A stretch of 64,000 bases of DNA from Owenia fusiformis (Eukaryota; Annelida; Polychaeta; Sabellida; Oweniidae). The position numbers were made by a program, and so were the translations under genes. Every line of letters begins with the position of its first letter. Position 1 is the stretch's first letter. The DNA is taken from contig CAIIXF020000011.1 of the NCBI GenBank assembly GCA_903813345.2, positions 22,117,754 to 22,181,753 on the forward strand, given 5' to 3'. The notes beneath the pieces were generated by a model. The model worked only from the letters and a program-made list of their open reading frames with translations, did not search any database and had not been told where the DNA came from. Of this stretch, positions 45,046 to 57,799 are shown piece after piece.

Positions 45046-45869
45046 GTAGAAACTAGCTCTTGCAATAGAAGATTAAGAAGAAATGATCACAAAAATGAAT
45101 AATACTGGAATTATTGTTGTAAGCAGAACCGTGAAAGTATTTCCTACATTAGGTTTTATTGAGTTATCGTACTATGTATTATGATGTAAGATTAGTCACT
45201 TTTTATATTGGCAGTTATAATTGATTCTACTGTCAAAATAGCACCTTCAACTTTATCATAATCGTACAAAATTGCCAGGTCACGCTAACCTGCTACATTT
45301 TGAGCAATTGACTCTTTGTAAGCAAATGGGAATGATATACTCAACAACACATTTAAAACCCTTATTTGGGGATCTTAAATATTTTGAGTCACATATCAAG
45401 GGAAAAGTGAGCCTCAATTTAAAAAAATGGGCCACCAGAAATGAGATAGACTTTTCATAAAGTAATATTTCTGATCTCATATTTCAATTTGCAGATCCGG
45501 CCTCGTTATTATTAATAACATGGACTTACTTTCTGTAAGTCTGTGAAAATAAGATGTTAAATTGAAATCTTATGCCATAAGTTATCACTAATTGTTAGTA
45601 TATACTTGAGTGTTGATAGGCATGAATCCTCATCTTGTGCAAAACATAATACAGTATGGGTATGTCATATAAATGTTCCACATTAATGAATTATCCTCCC
45701 ATTATGAGTCTGACTTACATTATACTTTTTTTTTTAAAATATTCATAGGGAACCATCACTTTCGAATACGATGGTTACCAGGCAATCAAATTCAAAAGGG
45801 TGAAACTGCTGAAATGATTTTAACCATACCACCTGTCTTAATACCAATTCAAAAGAACATGAGACTAGC

Positions 45870-46078
45870 TGGTTTATCGGTAATGTTCTCCACAGAATTT
45901 TTTCTCAAGTAGGGGCAAAATTCTCATTTTTACAATTCAAAGCAGAATTGGTCAAAATATGCTTAATTTTCTCATTTTCAATTGGGTGCAAATGGATTTC
46001 CAGGTGGGTGCAATCCTGTTTTTAAAATCTCAAGTGGGTGTTACATCCACTTGCTTTAATGCTGGGAAGATCACTGAT
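45870..46078 (+). repeat. Family E interspersed repeat
   Basis: GTAATGTTCTCCACAGAATT, AGGGGCAAAATTCTCATTTT, TTGGTCAAAATATGCTTAAT, TTGGGTGCAAATGGATTTCC, TTAAAATCTCAAGTGGGTG and GGGAAGATCACTG appear in the same order as in 20890-21110. Confidence 0.75.
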
Positions 46079-46559
46079 TGGAATAATTCATCTTGGTTGA
46101 ATGCAAGAACAAAATCATACATATGCATTTCAATTCTCCTTTTCGCGGTTCGCTCTTTGAATCAGAACGTTCGCAAATATGCACTGAAAAAAGCACTCAA
46201 AAAGGACAAAATTTGATTGGTCAGTATTTTCCCACTATGCATTTCGCGTAGCTATTTGCGTGACACGAAAGTTCTAAATCAAACTTATTACTCGATTTTG
46301 TTTTTACACCCGCACGCTAAATAAAACTATGACACCATCGTAAGTATTCTTCTTTGTCATTGCTTTAATAGTCAGTATACCGAGTTTAATCAATAAAAGA
46401 TTGTACAATGAACAACAAAATTCGGAAACGAGTACTATAGATTTGCTTTCAGACCACTGAACAGATTGACCTAGATAATAGCGACGCGTCTTCTTTGGCC
46501 TACTGCTCAGTTGTTTGTGGGTTTTCAACGTAACTCTATAATGTTATTTGAAGATGAAT

Positions 46560-46700
46560 ACTTTTATTCAGTTGTTGCATCGATGTCGCAGTTTGTAGTG
46601 CGGTAAGATTGGCATGAACGTATTGAAAGTCGAATGGAATTGTTTTTTCCAATATGGCGACTAGTCTACTGATCACGTGACCTTCTCTTCCGGAATATTT
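46560..46700. promoter_or_regulatory. CpG-richer promoter-like patch in TES intron 3
   Basis: CCAATATGGCG (46649-46659, YY1-like), CACGTG with flanking GATCACGTGACC (46671-46682, E-box) and CTTCCGG (46687-46693, ETS-like) occur within 45 bases, in a zone with more CpG than its surroundings. On the plus strand ATGTCGCAGTTTGTAGTGCG runs into GTAAGATTGG at about 46603, a possible short first exon. Promoter function is inferred from motifs only. Confidence 0.35.
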
Positions 46701-47489
46701 TCTCACTTTTCAATCATCGTTTTCACCACGCTATGAATTAATACAATGAAAAAAATAGCTGTTATATTAAGATTAATGAGAGATCAATCGTTTCTAATAA
46801 TTTTTTCTGTACTCTCGTACAGGAATATGAACAAATATATCGTTTGAAAAATAGGTGTGAAAATCCCCACGTTAAACCTATGAGGGAAAATAAGGAAGTA
46901 TAAATTTGTTCCTCCGCGAACTGCATCATGGGAAATATTTTGCCCTTATAAGGAAAGATTTTCGCGTCTTCTCTTTTGAAGAGGGAACAACGATTTCGAG
47001 AATTCTAGGATAGTGTTATTTCTTTAAAGGGTTCTTATATAGCTGTGTCTTGAGAATAAAAGAGTAATATACAAGTCTACAAATATTACCTTACATATTA
47101 AAAACAATCATGAAAAAGTCTTGTTAAAATGCAGAATCAGATCTATAAGGGTGACAAAGTTACAAGCAACATGTACAATTGACCTACCAATCTATTCCTT
47201 ACAATATCAATAACAATATCTCCCAAAAGATTCACGATATGTTATAAAGTGGTGGAGTTAAGTTAACAAGGAATGATATGAGCTAGAAATATTCTAAAAT
47301 TGAAACAATTTTTTGTTGACCTGCTCGCTAGATCTGATTCTCTCTTTAACAATGGCACTTGATTAGAGTCTTCACTTACTAAGCTGATAGTTGGATATCT
47401 ACTGTACATTGAAATTAGCTTTTATTATGACCGATGCAAACAATCTGTGTCTTATCTGTTGAACTCCACTTTAATATCTTGTACTTAGG

Positions 47490-48225
47490 TTACTGGTCAT
47501 ACACACAGAAAAACCTATCCCTGTACATCAAAATACCCCTATATCTGAACACCTCTCAAGGTGAACGCTTTTTGGCCCTATTTTTAATCTTTCATGTATT
47601 TCCATGTTTAAGACCTCTAAATCACTGGTGATCCATTCGATTACGCTGGTTACCAAAACGAACCGTTTTGGTAACAAAATGTCGGAACGTCGAAGGCACG
47701 ATTTTTCTTTTTTCCTTATTTCACGCGTTGTAGGCAGAATCCCTACGACGTTTTTTTCTCACAACGTGCAGCAGTATCATATGTTTTAGAAAATGTACAT
47801 GTTTGCGAAAAAATAGCTCAGAGGACAACAGAATCGTCGATTTACTTCCTCACTTAAGTTACATAAACGGTTTTTCGAAAAACAGTTAAGATCTGCACTT
47901 TTAACCCAAACCGTTTATGTAACTTAAGTGAGGAAGTAAATCGACGATTCTGTTGTCTTCTGAACTATTTGTTCGCAAATATGTACAATTTCTTAAACAT
48001 ATGATACTGATACACGTTTGTGTTAGAAAATGTCCTGGTAATTCTGCCTACAACGTGTAAAATAAGGAAACGAGAAATCGTACCTTCCGGATGTTCCGAC
48101 ATTTTGTTACCAAAACGAACCGTTTTGGTAACCAGCGTAATCGAGTGGATCACCAGTGTAAATGTGTACACATACCAATCTGAACATTTTTTGCTGGTCC
48201 CACTAACAGGTTTTACTGTACATGT
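47490..48225. mobile_element. Family C element split by a foldback insertion
   Basis: The left half (47490-47622: AGAAAAACCTATCCCTGTAC, GAACACCTCTCAAGGTGAAC) and the right half (48159-48225: CCAATCTGAACATTTTTTGC, CCACTAACAGGTTTTACTGTA) belong to one family C copy. The foldback element sits between them, flanked by a 5-base TAAAT duplication. Confidence 0.7.
47623..48158. mobile_element. 536-bp foldback transposon
   Basis: Starts CACTGGTGATCCATTCGATT and ends with its inverse, AATCGAGTGGATCACCAGTG. The two arms, about 260 bp each, match nearly end to end: GGTTACCAAAACGAACCGTT near both edges, GACAACAGAATCGTCGATTT and AAATCGACGATTCTGTTGTC near the centre at about 47890. TAAAT is duplicated at 47618-47622 and 48159-48163. 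There is no coding capacity. The 5-base duplication and CACTG ends do not by themselves settle the superfamily. Confidence 0.9.
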
Positions 48226-50308
48226 ACATTTTTCTGTCATGACATGTATGATATTTGGCATTTTGTGGGTGTGTAAAACAAAAGGTTTGGGATATCCTTC
48301 AAAAATAAAAGCTTTATCTGCTTTTGGCTTGACACTCAGGATACAGGATACAAGACAAGATAGTAAAAGTCTTTTTGGGATTGTTTATCATTTAGCTTTA
48401 AGGTAGTTCAGCACCTTCAAAAAATGAAATATTTTGGGAAAAGTCAATTCAATTCTATTTAATCAGTAAATCTTGATTCTGAATAACTATTCAATCACAA
48501 TGTATCACAAATAATATCTACATAAAAATATGAAAACATTAACCATTTTATTAATATTTGGTAATCATAAACATGAAAATAATACAAAAATTATCATCAA
48601 ACAAATCTATCTTAAGTTCTGAAAATCAAATGCACATTTTTCATTCATTCATTCTTCATTGATCTTAGGTATATCAAGAAATGACAAAATATTCTTCCCT
48701 TGAGCCAATTAATCAACTCTCCTTCTCAAATAAGCAATTTAGATCAAGTCAACATACTTTCGATATTATCCTGTTGCCCAAGGTGATCTCATTCTCATAT
48801 CAGAATTGAATGACTGCTCAAGTGAAATAGTCTTTATAATTCTACAATTTCCATAAAACAAATGTTACTTTTAGTGGAAAATACATTTATTATTTAGATA
48901 AGTAATTAAAGCATAACAATAAAAAATATATCTAAAAATCAATAAAAGGGGATTTTCTCAACAGGTGGCAGAATTTTCCTACAGAAATAATAGCAATGCA
49001 TGGATGTATGTTCAGTATACTTTGTCTAATAGATTAATACTCTGCGATTCTAAAAATGAATTTACTCTTGTACGTTTATGTATTAATAGAATACAAATTC
49101 TTTAATTGATTTTAAACATCAGATTTACTTATTCAGTATTGAACGATTGTCAGCTTAGTATACAATCTAAAATATTTGATTCTTATTGAATTTTGGTATC
49201 ACTTTAAGTGTTAATCCTTTTAAAGCAAACTGATTTAGAAATCAAATACTACATGATAACAAAGAATATTGATTGTCTGAAGTAATTCTATTTCAATTCT
49301 ACTACTTGAGTGGTGCTTATTTTCCATTGTGGATTTTTTCAATATATTTCTCAATATCCATTAAGCAATTTAGTTTTCATGAACTAATGAGAATGCATAT
49401 CAGACTATTTAGCAAGTTGAGATTCAGTCAATATGTTTAGATCCAGTATTTTCCCTGACAGTGTCATCCCAGGACATGAAATATACCTCATGAACATGTA
49501 AAATTATCCTAATTGGAGGCCCTAATAGCTACAATTTTGTAAGTTTACAATGGGCCTACATGAAAAATATCATACACTTACTGCCCGCTAAATAAAACAC
49601 TATACTAAGGCTTTACTGATAGATTTTTAGGCCCTGAGTTTACACTAGAAACTAGAACTACCTTGTGTGGGACAAATTATATTTTTGACCATGACCATCA
49701 ATTTATGAGGTTGAACTTAAACTTAAAGTTAGATTGATTTTCTGATATCGAACTTAAGTTACCCTATGGAGAAATAAAGGAAATTGAACCGCAACAAATA
49801 AGGTTCTTTGACTTGTTCGTTAATTAAAAACACACTGGGCACTCAAAATAAATCAAAAACTCATCAGGAATTCTCTAGCATGAGTGATCTGTAAATTAAA
49901 GAAACTTCAAAATGATAATAACCTACGCCATCAATAATGTCACCTTATTGCACAGTCTAGACAAGTCAAGATATTATTTTGTTGGAACTGTCATTTTGAA
50001 AAGTAGAAAAATATATCTCAGAAGGTTTACGAGATTTGGCAAGTGGAAAATGAATTGTTTTTGTAATTTTCTCATGATGTAATAATTCAGATTTATCGAA
50101 GCAGTTTATTTAATCCGATTTTATTTATTTATTATCTATTTTTTATTAATTTGTGCATTCAGTGCAGCAGTACATACAACAAATTACTTGGGCACTTTCC
50201 CTTATTGAAGGGGTTAGGGTTCAACAAAGTCCCGCTGGGGAAGACCAACTTTTCCTTTCAGCTGACAGCAGAGGATTGAATTCTGTTTCCAAATATACAA
50301 AGACTTAC

Positions 50309-50489
50309 TTTGTCATCAGATAAACCGGGTGGCACCCATGTATAGCCCAACTGCCTTGTCCTCTCCTTCTGTGTGTTCTTTATGGGATCTTCATCCCTAT
50401 CCCAGCCTAGTCTGTCTTGTACATCAATGATTTCTGTGTTTGATATGGCGTGTTTCTCTCTTGGACATTGGCATTCGCTGCACACATGC
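50309..50489 (-). CDS. TES: TES exon 3: Cys-rich region end and start of PET
   Basis: Acceptor TTATTTCAG before 50489 and donor AAA|GTAAGT after 50309. The first base completes an Arg codon split with exon 2; the other 180 bases are residues 34-93, ending in phase 0. It starts HVCSECQCPREKHAISN, with Cys36, Cys39, Cys41 and His46 matching the CRNCKC...H segment of human testin. It then has an acidic/basic linker and the PET signature YTWVPPGL (residues 82-89). Joined to exon 4 it reads PPGLSDDK then IEEYMDQLP, a continuous PET domain. The open frame runs past the donor into the intron, so the splice site, not the stop, sets the end. Confidence 0.92.
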
Positions 50490-50519
50490 CTGAAATAATA
50501 GAATCAATATATAATCACA

Positions 50520-50657
50520 ACTATCACTTTTAGGGTACCACTATCAGGGTACTACAACTAGGGCACCACTACTCGGGGACCACAACTAGAGGACCACTAT
50601 TAGGGTACCACAACTAGAGGACCACTATAAGGATACCACAACTAGGGGACCACTACG
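50520..50657. repeat. CCACAACTAG minisatellite
   Basis: About four diverged units of a ~34-bp dimer, ACCACAACTAGAGGACCACT then ATTAGGGT, themselves made of two ~17-bp halves. Located about 30 bases from the exon 3 acceptor. Confidence 0.75.
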
Positions 50658-51744
50658 AGGCAGAGCAAAAATATATAACCACCATTGGGGACAGAAAATG
50701 CTAATTTGAATATTGTTATGCAAGGTCAAAACGACATGTAAGGGTCAAGGTCATCTGGATGAAAAGTCAATTTGACATCTAAGGCTCAAGATTAGGTGGT
50801 CATCATAACATCAAAGTGTCAAGGTCATAAGATAGGAAAAAAAGGTCAAATATGAAATTTTTTAATATATTTATTCATTCCTTTACATGTAAAATTTTTA
50901 TTCAAATATTTAATTTATTGTATGTAAAATGTATGAGTCTAAAGGTCAATCTTTTTAAAATGCTAATCGTATAATGGTGTACTGTTGAATAATGCAAGAT
51001 TACTTTGACATTTCAAAACTCATTGTAAAAAGTATACAAAACCTCTGACACTTTCAGTCCTATCAAATGAAAGAAATACTCATTAGAGAAAATCTGCAGT
51101 TTATAATTTTGTTATTTTCAATCTCTTGAGAAATCACACAAGTAGTGCCAGAGCAATGATACATGATATATTAAAATCTAACGATAAATGATCCTTTCTA
51201 AGCTGATAATCGTTAAGGATATTAACACTGATCAGTTCTTCATTTGAAAATCGGCAATTTGCATCAATCAATGTGAATCGAGAATATGAGAGTCGAGAGG
51301 AATACTCAAAGGGGTCCCAGAGAGATCTAATACCCTTTTATCTTTATCTCCATTCATACTGTCTGTAGACAATCTATAAGTACTTGTCCAGTGAAATTTA
51401 TCTCTCATTTTGAGTACTCTGTGTTAAATATGACAACTCTAGTAGTATCAGGATCATTTGAATTGCAAGATAGAAATAAATGAATGGGAGTTTGAGAAGG
51501 TATTAGTTTGGCTGAAAAGATGAATCGACAAAAACAATGGGATGTGTGATGTTAAGTCCTACTGATCCTTTCTACTTATATTTGAATATATTATAGTTTA
51601 CAACAGTTCGAATTTTGGATCAGACATCAGAGAGTAAATAATGATGTTTAGGGGCTGTTTCAATATATCAAATCAATTACTCCATTTTATTTTTTCTTTA
51701 GGAAGACGAGATAAAGCCAACAGATTTTGAAGAAAACATTGAAC

Positions 51745-51843
51745 TTAAAGGGATATTCCTTGCCAAACCATTTCTCTTTTGATATAGTAGCTATAACAAT
51801 ACTTCCAGTAAAAGATATGGCCTTGAAAGGAATATCCCTTTAA
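51745..51843. mobile_element. 99-bp TTAA-target MITE
   Basis: TTAAAGGGATATTCCTT (51745-51761) is mirrored exactly by AAGGAATATCCCTTTAA (51827-51843). As with the element at 36782-37151, TTAA is at both ends and the inverted repeat starts AGGG, but the remaining sequence differs, so they are different families or very distant members. Confidence 0.8.
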
Positions 51844-52045
51844 CATAGAAACATGTTATATGTAACAAAATAGAGGGGTTGGTCTTAATTGTGTTATTTA
51901 TATACTTTCTTCTTTTTTGTTTTTAATAGTTTGAGATGGCCTCTAAGTTGAATTTTAGTGAAGTATGTATGATGTGTATTCTGGATTAAAAATGTTTTAT
52001 GACTGAGATAGAATATTTAACCAAGTCTTACAACTGAGATAACAA

Positions 52046-52238
52046 GTGATCTACCCAGCATTAAAGCAAGTGGGCGGAGCACCCACCTCAGGTTTTAAAA
52101 ACAGGCTTGCACCCAACTCAGAATTCATTTGCACCCACTTGAAAATGAGAAAAATCATGAAAATTGGTATGTTTTGACCAATTTTGATCTGAATTGTGAA
52201 AATGATAATTTTGCATCCACTTGAGACATTTGTCCCCA
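52046..52238 (-). repeat. Family E interspersed repeat, reverse orientation
   Basis: GATCTACCCAGCATTAAAGC, CACCCACCTCAGGTTTTAAA, AACAGGCTTGCACCCAACTC, TTTTGACCAATTTTGATCTG and AATGATAATTTTGCATCCAC are the reverse complement of the blocks at 45870-46078. It ends about 45 bases from the exon 2 donor. Confidence 0.75.
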
Positions 52239-52281
52239 TATGTTACAAGAGGGAGAGAGGAAATCACTTAAAACTCCTTAC

Positions 52282-52367
52282 CTCCATTCATGTATGGCAA
52301 AACCTGGGCATTTGTCCCCACATGCTAGACACATCTGTCCCTGGTCATCCTCCTCAATATTCATATT
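52282..52367 (-). CDS. TES: TES exon 2: N-terminal Cys-rich region
   Basis: Acceptor TTATTTTTCAG before 52367 and donor GGAG|GTAAGG after 52282. 86 bases in phase 0 give residues 5-32 plus two bases of an Arg codon. The peptide ends GQMCLACGDKCPGFAIHEW, aligning with human testin APCLKCKEKCEGFELHFWR; Cys17, Cys20 and Cys24 are conserved. The junction with exon 3 recreates the family pattern EWR-HVCSECQC. It is too short to be noticed as a long ORF but is secured on both sides by splice sites, phase and homology. The Cys-rich segment is typical of testin and the related LMCD1 and absent from Prickle, which is why I call the gene TES. Confidence 0.9.
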
Positions 52368-54390
52368 CTGAAAAATAAAATAAGACCCATGCATACTAAT
52401 TTGAAAATATTCATACTGCTTGAAAAGCAAATTGTTCATTAAAATGTGCTTTTACTGTGTTTCATAAATATTCATGTAACAGAGCTTTCTTACTTTTGCT
52501 GTATTAGGATTTATGAAAGAGAAAATTTCCCAATATTATAGAAAATACAAAACATAGCATATGTTAATTGATAGCATCTTTGATTAAGAGCAGATTTTAT
52601 TTATTTTTTAGATTCAATTCAAAATTTCTTTATCAATCTAACAAGTTCAAATTGAATGTCAGCACTTTTTGGTAAGTGTAGCTTGACAAAATTAACAAAA
52701 AAAAACTTCAAGTACTCACATCATCCTTCCTAACCTTTAATTTCATGTTCAGCATAATTTTATGTTGACTGATGAACAAAAACTTAATTTCATTGATACT
52801 GAAAATTTCAATTTTGAGATTTAAATAAATTCACTTCCCATATGACCTATCAGCATTATGTGAGTGCAATAAAATATTTACAACATGTAATGGTCCAAAA
52901 CTTTTTCATGTCATTTAAAAACATGAACTATTTGAAATTAGTCATGCCATAAATCGGATGCATGTTTCCTTACACACAATTTAATATGTTTATTTTTTAT
53001 GGAGTGTATAGTGTTTTATGCTGAAAAATGTCATAGTTTGTAATACTACATCCTTTCTTTACAACTTGAGGTAAAACATTCATTTTTTGCATGATTCTTT
53101 CTGTTTATGTGCTTTAAATTGTAATAGAAATACTATATCTAATATATTATTTCAAGATTAATCAAGTCACCATTCTTTCATTAAACTCTTATGTGACCCC
53201 CAACCAACCCCCCCCCCCCAATAACATTTACAAGGTAGGTATTGTAGGAAAATTAATAAGATGGGGACTAGGCTTTTTTCTCTATCAATATTAAATATAT
53301 TATAATATTATCATATTTTATAATCATTACAGCAATAATATTTCTTAACAACTTCCTTAAAGCTATTTTACTTTTGAGCAAGATACATATTTGTAGGCTT
53401 AAAGTCAGACTAATAATTACATATGGTTCCTCGGAGTTATGCACTGACTCTTTGCATACATGATACTAGGTAACCTATTTAAGTTCTATATTAGATATTC
53501 TGTACATGTATATTCAATAAGTATAGACTCCAGTCTATCATGCAACTACAGCTGCAATTACCTGATCAGATTTATATCTAACTAGAAATTGGCAACTCCA
53601 CGAAGTTGCAAATCCCAACGAACAAAATGTTGATGGATGGCAAAGGGCTTAAATTACTATATCCCTACCTAACTTCATTTATTGGGATAACTAGCTTATC
53701 ATGTTGTTGAAAATCATAGAGAAAACTGGAGTTTAATTCGATTATGAAAAAATAGCCAGAAGTCAATGAAAAAGTGCATCTTTTTATTTTTTCAAAAATA
53801 TATGAAGAGAAATCACCAAACTCATTTCCGTAACTTCTTATAATCATCTCTATACAAGCCCACTATAATATTATAGGCATATTCATCAATCGTTACCTAC
53901 AGGGTTGTATTTAAAGAAAATTACTAAGTATTGCTATCAAAACAATTTAAACAATCAATTATCTGTCTAGCTTTGCTCCAAGCTATTTTCTACATTCTCT
54001 TTTCACAATTACTATTTATGGCATTTAACTTGTATATTTGCACTTCAAGGTTGACTTTTAACCTGAAATGATGTTGTACATAATTTACTTGTAATGAAAT
54101 GAAAGAATCCCTGAATTAAACATAAAATGGAATGAATCACAAATTATAAATATGTTCGTCTCTAGTATTTAATCTTGCATTTAAAACAATCTCTTTTTTA
54201 TCAGACACCTGTTACTTACATTCCTGTATAGTTTCTCATAGTCATATACAGTACATTAGAGAGAAAAAGGATGAGGTGGGTTTTGTAAAAGGGACCCATG
54301 GACATTAAGGTGGGGCCTGGTCATTGAATTGTTTAGGAATCTCCTTCAGGAGAAAAACACACCATGACCCCTTCTTACTGAAGGAATAAG

Positions 54391-54552
54391 CAGACCCGTA
54401 GCCAGAAATTCTTTCAACATTATGCAGTTTTTCACCACTCTGAGCACTTTTCGCATGATTTTTTGCCAAAACCGTCAAAAAGCTCCCCCCTTGGCAAAAA
54501 CTCCCCCCTTGTTAAAACTGCTCCCCCCTGGTAAATCCTGGCTAGGGACCTG
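54391..54552. mobile_element. Family A MITE
   Basis: CAGACCCGTAGCCAG start and CCTGGCTAGGGACCTG end (54537-54552), 162 bp, with CTCCCCCCTTG repeats inside. Same family as 1290-1491. Confidence 0.75.
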
Positions 54553-57500
54553 ATAAGTATTATGATAACGGTTGACAAAAATTCCTAAAACTCACTCAGA
54601 TAGTTAGAACAATATTCTGCCTGATGTTAAAAAGTGAGAAATGAATGGATGGATGATTCATCCCTTGATACTACATTGTCCTCAGCTCAAGGTCTTCTGG
54701 TCAATGTGATCATATCAAAAAGTCAATTTAAAACATTTCAAAACTGATAGATTAATCACAAAGCATTGATAAGGTCAACTCTATGCTTTCCTATATTAAC
54801 AGAGGACTATTAGGTCTTGATATGGTTTTTCAATAATGATTTTTCAAAAGAGCAACCATTAATGTATACTTTCTTCTATTTTAGTACATTTTATTCAATT
54901 GCCATCGTCAAAATGCATTTTAAACATGAGGAACTTAATTATCATCAAAGTATAGAGAGAAAAAAAGGCAAAATATTCACATACTCTTGAATAAGTTATT
55001 TTCGACATATGGCAAAGATGACCTCTACTTTATATTAGACAACCTAGTTAGAAAAATGAAAATTTATTGCCAATCATAAACTCTTGATTTCAACATTAAG
55101 CAACAAATCTTGTATATTGACTTAATTATCATTTTTTTGTTTACTAAGGGAGTACTTCAGTAAGAATTTAATAAACAACCATTAATATCTGAGTCAACAT
55201 TTAAAGTTATCAGTCCATTGAGAAATTTGATTTCTTGTATTTCTCTCCCCTATCTGAATCAATTTGCTTTGGACATATCCTCATTTCACTGTATCATGCA
55301 TGCTTCCTGGGCCCAATCAACATTAAAGAGGTTTCGCACAATAGTTTTAGCTTAATGTTTCTAAAATCCATAACATATTCACCAGATTTATGCATAACAG
55401 TACAATTTAAATGAGATGCGGTTGAGGATACATTTTAGCTACAATCCGTTGTGCCAATCCTCTCTATTACAAAACAGTTGTCTAGAACAGTATTAATACT
55501 AATAATTATACTGAAAGGCATTACTCAACCTGTAATTTATACTATGCAGTGTCTGTACATTGACTATACTATAGAGGATTTGATTCTTTGGTTCAAGTAA
55601 CTAATGACCTTGACATTTCACCTTGTTGACCTTGATGGTGACCTGACATAAATTCAAATTGCTGACCTAGTTTTTAATTTCATCAGTTGTCATACCAAAT
55701 GAGATCCCTCAAATTACAAAACAATCAGTAGAGTGGTTTGTCTCGAAATGTGCACAAATGAGGAAAGTAAGACACCATCTATCTGCTAATCCAAGCTGAT
55801 GAAAATGGTAACAAAGGATTTTGGGTGTTATAGTAGTATAGCAATACATGAACTTTGTTACAAAGCTTTCTTGTCAAAAGAGTTAAACCTGCTGTATAAT
55901 GGTAACCAATATCATACGATTTTTAAGAACGGTGAAAAACAATTTTGGACCAAGTAAGTAAGCAATGCCATAGAAAACACTGTTATTACCATTTAACCCA
56001 GAATACTACTGTTTACGATGACAGAGTATTCTGAAATAATAGTTACAAATAGGCCAGAATGTATTAAGGGGTAGATGTGATTTACAAACTCGTATATAAA
56101 GCCTTAATACAGCATAATTTCGATTTGAAATGAGTTGAACAGATAGAGTATGAACAGAAGATAGATCACCATCCTCCATGTAATTTCCTCCTTGCACTGA
56201 CACTTGACAGGTTTATCCAAACCATCATTTTTGTCGAACCTCTCTAGCATTACGTGATGATTAGGCCTATAATCGTAATGTGTCAGTTTTATTGGAGATG
56301 CTTTCTGTTCTCCCTAAGAAGTATTTTTTTGGGAATACAATTATAAAATTGTATTGACCTATTGAAATGACTGCACAAAAAATGATCATGAAAAAATAAT
56401 AGCCATTCTATTAGTGTGCTTTTTACCCAGAGGCCCCTAAAGTGTCAATATGACAATATGGGCGTGGTACCTCTCTGTTAGATCAAAAACAAGGTTTTAA
56501 AATCATAAAATATTAGTTGCAATTACAAGTTTTAACTATTCATTACTGAATTAGGAGAATGCCACATGTAGAATAAATTACAAGTTCTTAATAATATGAA
56601 TTTTTTAAATGTTTATAGTATTTAAATTATTAAAATCCCTAGCATAATAGGCAGTAGTTGCTTAAATGTTCTTACAGAAATGTAAGTCCGAAGTGTGTAG
56701 GAATTGGTACAGCCCCTGTGCATTAGAGAAAATTCATATAAATGTATCATGGTATTAAATATGTTTTTAAAGTCAACTTCATGCTGATTGGTACAATCCA
56801 AAGAGATTAGCAGTTGTTTACCTTTTAAAGAACTGGTGTATTTATGCGAAATATTTACGATTTTTCGCACTTAAGTTGTGTTGCCATGCCAACCGCTTGA
56901 CCAAGCATGATCAAACTTGTCATGGGAACTTTTTATATATAGATACATACTCCCCAGAAATATAAATTTGATTGGAGATATATAACATAAATTATTGATG
57001 CTTATCGTATTACCCCCTCATAAAAGTAGCAAGGAGGGTATAAATGGCAATTATTCGAAGAGGCTGAAAAACTAGACCCTATTATTTTCAAAATCAATTA
57101 AAAATGATAAACTACAAATAATTAACATAATTACAAAAATGCAATAGTGTGAGTAAAAAAGAGGTCCGAGCTCATCCACTATATGTGTTCTTTAGCTGTA
57201 TGTTTGCTATGACACATTGATGTACATTTACAAAGTATATTATTAATACATTTTCATCATGCATTTTTGTATGATTACAGGCCATAGATTAACAGTATAG
57301 GAAATAAGGTTCAATAATACACAAATAAATGGTCTCAATCAAAAAGGGTCAAGAAAGTTTCAAAATCTGTGAGATATTTTTTGTTGAAGCAAGTTTGAAT
57401 TCAACACCATGACCAGTATCAAAAGAATTTGACCAGAGGCACAAATATGCTTTTTCCCCACTGCCATCATCACGGCCATCATAAACTGATCTTGTATTTA

Positions 57501-57799
57501 ATTTCTTAACAGGAAGAATCCAATAAGATAACAAAAAGGTACAAAAGATGTACAGGTATGAGCTGCATATACATATATCTATATTACTTTTATAATCTTA
57601 ATAACTAGAACAAATCTCCCAAGAATTAGAGCCACTTTAGTAATGAACTCATATAAGTATTCCATTTGTGCTGTAGAAAAAATTACAATTGGAAATAAAA
57701 TAAATTTTGACGCAAAAAAACAATTAAAGCCACTGGGTGTTGCACCAAGCTAAAAATCTTAAAATTTCATGCCTCGTTTTATTTGAAAATTACATTATC

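Larger units (their letters stand above)
38358..50308 (-). other. TES: TES intron 3, 12 kb, element-rich
   Basis: Donor GACAAA|GTAAGT, acceptor TTTTCAG. It carries family B (38593-38766), a 31-bp triplicate (38778-38866), family D (39153-39230, 40795-40996), family F ends, a SINE near 42.1 kb, minisatellites at 43.5 and 44.1-44.7 kb, family E (45870-46078), a promoter-like patch near 46.65 kb and the foldback element at 47623-48158. From about 48.4 to 50.1 kb it is plain AT-rich sequence with nothing recognised. Confidence 0.7.
50490..52281 (-). other. TES: TES intron 2
   Basis: 1.8-kb intron between GGAG|GTAAGG and TTATTTCAG. It contains a CCACAACTAG minisatellite near the exon 3 acceptor, a 99-bp TTAA element and a family E copy close to the exon 2 donor. 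Confidence 0.8.

Noticed and set aside
46304-46528. 74-codon minus-strand frame starting MKTHKQLSSRPKK
   Set aside because: No splice site, family or composition support.
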